From: JAWLDB01 sp041686915
GTDB taxonomy: Bacteria > Bacillota > UBA994 > UBA5500
Reading direction: 5' to 3'
Length of the DNA stretch: 21,543 nt
NCBI GenBank assembly: GCA_041686915.1
Contig: JAWLDB010000026.1
Span: forward strand, 1-21,543
This document shows, piece by piece, positions 14,883-20,098 of this stretch; the stretch's first letter is position 1, and the number at the start of each line of letters is the position of its first letter. Made by a program: the position numbers and the translations under genes. The notes beneath the pieces were generated by a model, which saw only the letters and a program-made list of their open reading frames with translations, searched no databases and was not told the origin of the DNA.

Positions 14883-14908
14883 GTAGGGGACAGATCCTAT
14901 CTGTCCCA
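14883..14908 (+). repeat. GTAGGGG palindromic unit 3
   Basis: GTAGGGG leads into GGGACAGAT (14887-14895) and ATCTGTCCC (14899-14907), a perfect 9-bp stem with a CCT loop. The stem differs from unit 2 but remains self-complementary. Confidence 0.65.
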
Positions 14909-15050
14909 CAGGCAAAATCTCCTGGGCATCCATCCTAACTTACTCGTGCTCCTGGGACCCAGAATGGGGCAGGGCTTCATGGCATTTAAGCGGTGCGTAG
15001 GCTTGAGACCAGTTAATAGGAGTGAGGAAGCAAAGCAGAGCGAAGACAAG

Positions 15051-15076
15051 CTGTTTGAGGCGAGGCCGAGTTCTTG
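15051..15076 (-). repeat. Dispersed repeat, copy B core (inverted)
   Basis: On the minus strand it begins CAAGAACTCG and ends CGCCTCAAACAG, matching copy A at both ends, with a TGAGCT block upstream as in copy A. Confidence 0.5.
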
Positions 15077-15250
15077 TCGGAGCGCTTGCCGACGCAGCTC
15101 ATACCGAAGACTTGTATGAACGAAAGCCGCACCCAGCGAACTGCCTGAACGCCCTGTAACCCTCACTTCCCCGACCCCAGTTACCTGCCCACACATCGTC
15201 CCCGACCTACATTCCCAGCCCTCATCCCATACCCCCACACAAAAGAAAAT

Positions 15251-15268
15251 CCCCCGCTCACGCGGGGG
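15251..15268 (-). terminator. Terminator of the TetR-ABC exporter operon
   Basis: CCCCCGC (15251-15257) pairs with GCGGGGG (15262-15268) around TCAC. On the minus strand ATTTTCTTTT follows. It lies 16 bases after the stop of the 37-residue membrane peptide, supporting that this peptide is a real last gene. Confidence 0.82.
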
Positions 15269-15284
15269 CAATCTATGACAGAAT

Positions 15285-15398
15285 CTAGAAGTCGCTATGT
15301 TCTTTGTTCTTGTTAAGCATGCTCTTTAGTACGCGAAGTTTAATCGGCACTACAACTACGGCTACGACTACCAATAGTAACCATCCCCACCATGGCAT
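15285..15398 (-). CDS. 37-residue single-span membrane peptide
   Basis: A short open frame with an excellent ribosome binding site (AAAGGAGGTG, 8 bases before the ATG at 15398-15396). It starts MPWWGW, then a hydrophobic stretch of about 13 Leu, Val and Ala residues (7-19), then a basic stretch PIKLRVLKSMLNKNKEHSDF reaching the stop. This is one transmembrane helix with a positively charged cytoplasmic tail, so N-out/C-in is expected. It follows the second permease gene of the TetR-controlled exporter and is directly followed by the terminator. It may be a small accessory subunit of the exporter or a membrane-stress peptide. No homologue is recalled. Its start region is duplicated 150 bases upstream. 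Confidence 0.7.
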   Translation of the reverse strand: MPWWGWLLLVVVAVVVVPIKLRVLKSMLNKNKEHSDF

Positions 15399-15415
15399 CT
15401 GGAAACACCTCCTTT
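15388..15415 (-). repeat. Direct repeat copy 1: RBS and start codon of the small peptide
   Basis: A 28-base segment holding AAAGGAGGTG, the ATG and the first codons. It is identical at 27 of 28 positions to 15538-15565, exactly 150 bases away. Confidence 0.9.
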
Positions 15416-15488
15416 GCTATCTAGTCTGAGTACCTGTATATAGAGTGAACATGATATCCAGCACATTTCATTGGAAGAGGCTCGCCAC

Positions 15489-15548
15489 TTAACAGCGCCG
15501 GAGGCAAATGACAGGGCCTCTGGCCCACCGCGCGCCGCACCATGGCAT
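15489..15548 (-). pseudogene. Truncated 19-codon relic of the small membrane peptide gene
   Basis: The same ribosome binding site and start (ATGCCATGGTG) as the 37-residue peptide gene, but the frame then diverges to an Arg- and Cys-rich sequence and stops after 19 codons, with no membrane span. It lies 43 bases after the permease stop. The likely history is a partial duplication of the peptide's start region; translation is possible because the binding site is intact. Confidence 0.5.
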
Positions 15549-15565
15549 CTAGAAACACCTCCTTT
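15538..15565 (-). repeat. Direct repeat copy 2: RBS and start region
   Basis: Second copy of the 28-base element, one mismatch to 15388-15415, also oriented with its AGGAGG before an ATG. Confidence 0.9.
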
Positions 15566-15591
15566 ACTTGTTAATCTAGATTTATGCGTAG

Positions 15592-16584
15592 TTATCCCAA
15601 TCTGAACTTGCGCCTGATTACCGGAACCATTACAGCGATCAACAGCAGGCTGCTGAAAAACGCTATGGAGTTGCTAAGCAATGTAGACAATCCGGGTTCG
15701 ACAAGTATCCGCCTGAGCGACTCAAAGGCCCAGTAGTTGGGGAACGGGTAGAGCACCGGCAAAAAGCGTGCGGGTATGAGCAGAGCTGCCACCGGTATGC
15801 CCTGCGTTATGATAAACAGTACTTTGACTACAGCAATTGCAGTAATCTGGTTGTTAGCAAGTAGACCAAGCACCAGCCCAATGGCGATATTGATGCCGAG
15901 AGACGCCAGCACAGCAACCGTTAGACGACCGTAGTCAATCGCTGTTCCGCCCATGATGATTGCTGCTACCGCCAGTGAAAGCCCGAGAGCAAGAATTAAT
16001 GCCACTGAACTCTTGCCCACGATGTACTCGAGGGTTGAAAGGGGGCTAACCGCGTATGCCCTGAGGGTGCGCGTTTCTCGGTCATTGACGATGCTCAGTC
16101 CAATGGCCAGGCCACCGATGGCGCCACAAGTGATCACCAGCATGATAGCCACGAACTGCCTAAACAGTGAGGCTCTACCCAGGCTCTCGCGTTCGACCTT
16201 GGCCGGCTCTCCGACATTAAGACGGTCGAGGATGGCACCCGGCAAGTCCTGAATGGCACTGCTTTCATTTCCTTCCAACAGTACGAAGTAACGTCCGTTC
16301 TCGTAGTAGATCCCTGGCACATCATCAAAGCGTTGTACGCGCTCTTCCAGCTGATTGCGGTCCGTGACCGTCTCTAACTTCGCGTACGTCTCAAGCTGTG
16401 CAGCTATTTCAGCCGGAACTGACTGGTCTATGGCAAAGGTCATATCCAGTTGCTCCACCGACGGGAGGAAGAGGCGCATCGCTACCGCCAGAACTAGCGG
16501 GAACAGCAGCATATACAGCAGGATGTGCTCCTTGCGCGTGTAAGCCAGGTCCTTCCTGACGATACTTAGAATTCTGGCTAGCAT
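15592..16584 (-). CDS. ABC-2 type exporter permease (second)
   Basis: A 330-residue membrane subunit of the ABC2_membrane_3 type. One N-terminal span (about 22-40) is followed by an extracytoplasmic domain of about 120 residues (about 42-165), then five to six spans in the C-terminal half. The segment NDRETRTLRAYAVSPLSTLEYIVGKS (start near 187) is the typical coupling helix of these exporters. The ATG overlaps the previous stop codon as TAATG, so it is translationally coupled to the first permease, and the two probably form a heterodimer. Substrate is unknown; the TetR control suggests a drug or toxic lipid-like compound. Confidence 0.88.
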   Translation of the reverse strand: MLARILSIVRKDLAYTRKEHILLYMLLFPLVLAVAMRLFLPSVEQLDMTFAIDQSVPAEIAAQLETYAKLETVTDRNQLEERVQRFDDVPGIYYENGRYFVLLEGNESSAIQDLPGAILDRLNVGEPAKVERESLGRASLFRQFVAIMLVITCGAIGGLAIGLSIVNDRETRTLRAYAVSPLSTLEYIVGKSSVALILALGLSLAVAAIIMGGTAIDYGRLTVAVLASLGINIAIGLVLGLLANNQITAIAVVKVLFIITQGIPVAALLIPARFLPVLYPFPNYWAFESLRRILVEPGLSTLLSNSIAFFSSLLLIAVMVPVIRRKFRLG

Positions 16585-17624
16585 TAGTATCCCTCCCTCA
16601 TCAGTCGCTTTTCCACAGCCCAGCGGGTCAAGAGGCTGATGACGACCGTCTCAAGTACCAGAGTAATCAGCAGTGGTAGCAGAAAGCCGGTCTTCCCGGT
16701 AGGGAACATGATCTCCCTCAGGCCAAACATCAGAGGATAAGCCGGTATCGCGCTGATGATCGGCAACTGGAATGAAGGCATCAGGTAAGAGATGGCCGGT
16801 AGGCCAATTACTGCGAAGACGCCTACCATTGGGAAGATGAACTCGGATAGCGTATCAAACCAGGCAGCAATGAACAGCCCCAGCATTGTCATCAGCAAAC
16901 TGGTCAGTGCAACTAGCAGCAGATAGCTGCCCCATTGCAGGTTCAGGCCGATAGTTGGCACAGTGATGATCAGCGCGTAGACCACTGAGATTAGCACCAT
17001 CGCCAGTGATTTGGACCAGATATACAGCCACGCACCCCGCGGGCTCACGCGATAGGCCTTGATACTGCCTTCTGCCTTTTCCTGAAAGACCAGTACAGAG
17101 ATGAAGGCAAAGCCGAGCATAACTACTTCCAATCCCATTAGAAGGGGAAGCATTGATTTGCTGAACGGGGGTTTCTCGAGATCTGGTCGTAAGATAACCT
17201 GCTCATGTACCTTTTGGTAACCAAGATCGGCAACCTGTAACCAGGTTATCTGTAAGGCTGCCTCCAAGGCGTTGATAGCCTTGGGCGGCTCGTTGCCTTG
17301 GTGCAAGATCGTAATGCCAGGGTTATCCCGGTCGCCGCGGAAAACTATCGCTAGAGCGTTGCGTTTGGATTCTACGACTTCGCGCGCTTCTGCCTCTGAC
17401 TGTAGAAAGGCGTCCGCTCCCAGTCTTTCTTCCAGTGAAGAGCGAACGAGTCTGCCATTAGTCAAGTCTACAATGTACTCGGCTGCGCCTACCTTGGCCT
17501 GCTCTGGTAGAGCGAAGTTTACCAGCAGTACCATGCCGACGCCCAGCAGCAAAATGACAGCGAAGAAGCCGTTGCGCCAGGATACCAGCAAATCCTGTTT
17601 GAGCAGGTTTAGAAACTCTCTCAT
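16584..17624 (-). CDS. ABC-2 type exporter permease (first)
   Basis: A 346-residue membrane subunit with the same architecture as its downstream partner: a first span near 18-36, an extracytoplasmic domain (about 40-155) and about six C-terminal spans. The coupling segment is FQEKAEGSIKAYRVSPRGAWLY (in part, near 181). Both ends overlap neighbours as TAATG, showing a tightly coupled ATPase-permease-permease set. Divergence between the two permeases is high, so an old duplication is likely. Confidence 0.88.
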   Translation of the reverse strand: MREFLNLLKQDLLVSWRNGFFAVILLLGVGMVLLVNFALPEQAKVGAAEYIVDLTNGRLVRSSLEERLGADAFLQSEAEAREVVESKRNALAIVFRGDRDNPGITILHQGNEPPKAINALEAALQITWLQVADLGYQKVHEQVILRPDLEKPPFSKSMLPLLMGLEVVMLGFAFISVLVFQEKAEGSIKAYRVSPRGAWLYIWSKSLAMVLISVVYALIITVPTIGLNLQWGSYLLLVALTSLLMTMLGLFIAAWFDTLSEFIFPMVGVFAVIGLPAISYLMPSFQLPIISAIPAYPLMFGLREIMFPTGKTGFLLPLLITLVLETVVISLLTRWAVEKRLMREGY

Positions 17625-18481
17625 TAGGATAACCCCCTGCCCGTCAGCTTGATGAAGATTTGCTCTAAAGTTGCCTCCTGTGAATGCATAGTCTCCACAT
17701 GGCCTGTAGAAAGCAAGCGGTTAAACTGCTGGCGATCTTCATCGCGGTCTAGGAACAGCGTTTCGGTTGTCAGTCGTTCATCTTGTCGATGTTCCACTTT
17801 CACAGCTCGGGTACCAAACTGCAGTTTCAGGTTGCGTGGCGAGTCTTTGGCGATGATTTTGCCATCGTTGATGAAGGCAACCGTGTCACAGACTTCATCG
17901 GCTAGCAACATATTGTGAGTTGTCAGGAAGATGGTTGCGCCACGTTCCTTCTCCCGCAGGATGATTTCCTTGATTCGCTGTCCGGTAGTGGGATCCAAAC
18001 CTGACAGCGGTTCGTCCAGGAACAGGATATCAGGGCGGTGCATGATGGCGCGTGCAAAAACCAGGCGTTGTTTCATGCCCTTGGAATACTGGCCAGCCCG
18101 TTTGTTGCGGGCATCGCCCAGTCCCACCATGTCCAATACTAGCTCAGGTGCGAGCCGCTCCCCAACTGAAAACAACCCGGCATAATAGTGGAGGTTTTCG
18201 AGCCCGGTGAGCTTCTCATAGATGTTCGGATGCTCAAAAGAGACGCCAATGCGGTTGAAGAAAGACTTGCCCAGTTGTCTTAAAGGCTTCCCGTCGTACA
18301 CAACCTTGCCATCCTGCAGGGGTAGCAACCCGATCATGATGTTCTGCACGGTACTCTTGCCGGCACCGCTCGGTCCCAGGAAGCCAAAGATGCGGCCCTT
18401 CTCAATCTCGAAGCTTACGTTATCAACCGCCTTGGTGCTGCTTCCTGGATAAGCGAATGACAATTGCTCTACCTTAATCAT
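17624..18481 (-). CDS. ABC transporter ATP-binding protein of the TetR-controlled exporter
   Basis: A 285-residue ATPase. Walker A GPSGAGKST (36-44), signature YSKGM (132-136), Walker B ILFLDEP (152-158) and switch His H189 are intact. The Q-loop position is Glu (E83 in VSFEHPNIYE) instead of Gln. The ATG has GGGAGGGAG eight bases upstream and the stop overlaps the next permease start as TAATG. It powers the two following permeases. It lies 35 bases after the TetR gene, so co-transcription from the promoter at 19692-19720 is expected. Confidence 0.92.
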   Translation of the reverse strand: MIKVEQLSFAYPGSSTKAVDNVSFEIEKGRIFGFLGPSGAGKSTVQNIMIGLLPLQDGKVVYDGKPLRQLGKSFFNRIGVSFEHPNIYEKLTGLENLHYYAGLFSVGERLAPELVLDMVGLGDARNKRAGQYSKGMKQRLVFARAIMHRPDILFLDEPLSGLDPTTGQRIKEIILREKERGATIFLTTHNMLLADEVCDTVAFINDGKIIAKDSPRNLKLQFGTRAVKVEHRQDERLTTETLFLDRDEDRQQFNRLLSTGHVETMHSQEATLEQIFIKLTGRGLS

Positions 18482-18516
18482 GGTTAGAACTCCCTCCCCG
18501 TTAAATCTGTGTTTCT

Positions 18517-19182
18517 CTATTGCTTGCCGGCTGACTGTGCAGCCGTTGCACTTCTCATCAGGTTAACCAGTTGATCGATGATAGGCACCAAATCGATGCC
18601 CTGCAACTTCTTGGCGTTTTCTTCCTTGACCCAGTCGGTCACCTGGATGCCAGTCTTAGCGGCCAGGTAATCTGCCAGGCCGTTCACAATCGCTTTGTAG
18701 AAGTAGGCGATGATCTCAGGATCAACGTCAGCTCGTACGGCACCTGCCTCCTGCTGCTGGCGCACCATGTTTGCCAGATACTCATCCGCAACTTGCTGCA
18801 TCTTGGTGTGCGTTTCGTTACTAAGCGGGCTCTTCGCCATGTTGGCCAATAGGTTCATCCCCAAAGGATATGACAGATTAAAGCGGGCACCAACCAACAT
18901 CTGCTGCTTGTAGATATCGAAAAAGTCTCCTGTGGTCAAAGGCGGCATATTGGCTTGGATGAACTTCAGCTTCTCCTGCGTGACCACATCGATTAAGTAA
19001 AGATATAGATCCTGTTTGTTCTCGAAGTACTGATAGATGCTGCCCTTGGCGATGCCAGCCTGCTTGACGATGCTACTGATCGATGCTTGCTCAAAAGGCT
19101 TGCTTGCGAACTCATTCATCGCTATTTCAACCAGCTGTTGTCGCTTGTCATCGGGCAGATTGTAGAAAGTTTCTGTGGGCAC
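18517..19182 (-). CDS. TetR family transcriptional regulator
   Basis: A 221-residue TetR/AcrR-type repressor. The N-terminal helix-turn-helix (about 15-58) includes ASISSIVKQAGIAKGSIYQYFENKQDLY, the family signature; the rest is a helical ligand-binding and dimer domain. Start is GTG at 19182, supported by GGAGG seven bases upstream. It lies 42 bases after a small membrane protein gene and 35 before the ABC ATPase. Its likely operators are the three TGAC-N6-GTCA palindromes at the operon promoter. Ligand unknown; probably an exporter substrate. Confidence 0.93.
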   Translation of the reverse strand: MPTETFYNLPDDKRQQLVEIAMNEFASKPFEQASISSIVKQAGIAKGSIYQYFENKQDLYLYLIDVVTQEKLKFIQANMPPLTTGDFFDIYKQQMLVGARFNLSYPLGMNLLANMAKSPLSNETHTKMQQVADEYLANMVRQQQEAGAVRADVDPEIIAYFYKAIVNGLADYLAAKTGIQVTDWVKEENAKKLQGIDLVPIIDQLVNLMRSATAAQSAGKQ

Positions 19183-19224
19183 TGTGTCACCTCCAGTTGA
19201 ATGGTCCTACGAGTATTGCTGCGT

Positions 19225-19620
19225 TTAGGCAAACCAGGCGAGAGCTCCCATCAAGACTGCAGCCGGCAGACGGTACAGAGCTACTTTATACCAGGCTTGG
19301 TTGCCAGAGATTGAAGAAACTGTCTGGCGTCCGGCCGAGTTGAAGACCACCATTGCCGCCTTAACTGCCCAACCGATAGGGATGATAACTACCAGTACCC
19401 AGGAAGCCCAAGTCTTTGGGGAGTGCCAGAAGTCATAGACAGCGGCCAGATAGATAATAATGATTGTGGCAGCGATTATCTTGAACCACCAGGGCCGTCG
19501 TTCACCTGCGTAAGCACCAGCCTCTATCCGTTGGAACTTTCCTCCTAGGATCGCCATTAAGAGACTGGTAGCGACTACTCCAGTAGCCATCAGGTAACCA
19601 AAGAATTTGATGAAAGACAT
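19225..19620 (-). CDS. Small four-span membrane protein, first gene of the TetR-ABC operon
   Basis: A 131-residue protein with four predicted membrane helices (about 7-26, 46-63, 72-93 and 113-130). It has a basic cytoplasmic loop after helix 1 that includes GERRPWWFK, and Trp-rich helix ends. I do not recognise a family. The open frame extends to 19659, but the ATG at 19620 has GAGGTG six bases upstream and starts right before the first helix, so it is preferred. The longer version would begin next to the operators. It is the promoter-proximal gene and may be an immunity-like or accessory component of the exporter. Confidence 0.72.
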   Translation of the reverse strand: MSFIKFFGYLMATGVVATSLLMAILGGKFQRIEAGAYAGERRPWWFKIIAATIIIIYLAAVYDFWHSPKTWASWVLVVIIPIGWAVKAAMVVFNSAGRQTVSSISGNQAWYKVALYRLPAAVLMGALAWFA

Positions 19621-19660
19621 AACCAACACCTCATATCTCTTCTGTGACTTAGTACTCATG

Positions 19661-19714
19661 TGACCATGTGGTCACGTGACTGCCTGGTCATAATATAATA
19701 TGACTGCGCAGTCA
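19661..19714 (-). promoter_or_regulatory. Three tandem TetR-type operators (TGAC-N6-GTCA)
   Basis: Three 14-base palindromes: TGACCATGTGGTCA (19661-19674), TGACTGCCTGGTCA (19677-19690) and TGACTGCGCAGTCA (19701-19714). All have TGAC and GTCA half-sites six bases apart. The third fills the promoter spacer; the other two lie downstream of the -10. Confidence 0.82.
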
Positions 19715-19720
19715 TGTCAA
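19692..19720 (-). promoter_or_regulatory. Sigma-A-type promoter of the TetR-ABC operon
   Basis: On the minus strand TTGACA (19720-19715) is followed by a 17-base spacer and TATATT (19697-19692). The spacer contains operator 3 exactly, so a bound TetR dimer would block RNA polymerase. Confidence 0.82.
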
Positions 19721-19789
19721 TACTATTTTCCAGATTCTTTTCTTTGTCAGTCATCTGTTACAAAACCATTTCGTTCCACCCTCGTGTCC

Positions 19790-19818
19790 TTGACAGTTAT
19801 ACCCATGTAATCTAGAAT
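19790..19818 (+). promoter_or_regulatory. Sigma-A-type promoter of the ABC-F leader transcript
   Basis: TTGACA (19790-19795), a 17-base spacer and TAGAAT (19813-19818). The predicted start is near 19825, only a few bases before the leader ribosome binding site. Confidence 0.85.
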
Positions 19819-19842
19819 GAACTGCAGAAGGAGTGGTGTATT

Positions 19843-19866
19843 ATGTTCATGGTGATCTGCGCCTGA
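19843..19866 (+). CDS. Leader peptide MFMVICA (7 codons)
   Basis: A complete 7-codon frame, ATG to TGA, with AGAAGGAG nine bases upstream at the very 5' end of the predicted transcript. It is hydrophobic like known stalling leaders (for example MsrD's MYLIFM). Its last codons form one arm of an RNA stem with 19918-19932. The expected role is sensing ribosome stalling by an antibiotic; the protein product itself need not accumulate. Confidence 0.7.
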   Translation: MFMVICA

Positions 19867-19970
19867 GTTTGCTGTCCTAGCCCTGGGGTATCTAGTCCGA
19901 GGGTTGTTTAGACATGCACTCATACAGCGCAGCATCACTCGGAACATGGTACGCGTAACCCGGCCTTGGG
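19857..19970 (+). promoter_or_regulatory. Alternative RNA structures of the ABC-F attenuator
   Basis: Stem P1: 19857-19868 pairs with 19918-19932 (6+5 bp with a small internal loop) and includes the end of the leader ORF. Antiterminator: 19901-19905 pairs with 19957-19961, 19897-19898 with 19962-19963, and 19881-19887 with 19964-19970 (one mismatch, one wobble). The two cannot form together in a nested fold, and the antiterminator covers the terminator's 5' arm. Confidence 0.55.
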
Positions 19971-19991
19971 TCAGCGGACCAAGGCTTTTTT
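19963..19991 (+). terminator. Attenuator terminator upstream of the ABC-F gene
   Basis: GCCTTGG (19963-19969) pairs perfectly with CCAAGGC (19979-19985), followed by six Ts. No complete gene precedes it on this strand except the leader ORF, so it must act within the ABC-F leader. Confidence 0.88.
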
Positions 19992-20098
19992 GTTTGCCAA
20001 AATTCCGAGTTGAAATCACGCAGCCACTCCTTTAGGTACTGCGCTGCAGGACTGGTTAGAAGAGATAGACATCAGGAAAAACAGGGGGGTTGATTTGA

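Larger units (their letters stand above)
14318..15284. other. Gene-free region of about 970 bases with repeats
   Basis: No open frame here has a credible ribosome binding site or protein-like composition. The stretch holds palindromic GTAGGGG units, an 8-base tandem repeat, a pair of inverted dispersed repeats, and a terminator at its right end belonging to the minus-strand operon. No RNA gene was recognised. Confidence 0.7.

Noticed and set aside
14897..15271. 124-codon open frame on the minus strand
   Set aside because: It has no ribosome binding site, crosses the terminator stem, two repeats and a GTAGGGG unit, and its composition is not protein-like. It is a translation of repeat DNA.
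19940..19991. T-box riboswitch before the ABC-F gene (GGTACGCG near a terminator)
   Set aside because: The T-box core GGGTGGNACCGCG is not present, there is no specifier stem-loop region of normal length, and the downstream gene is not an amino-acid gene. The 7-codon ORF and competing stems explain the leader better.
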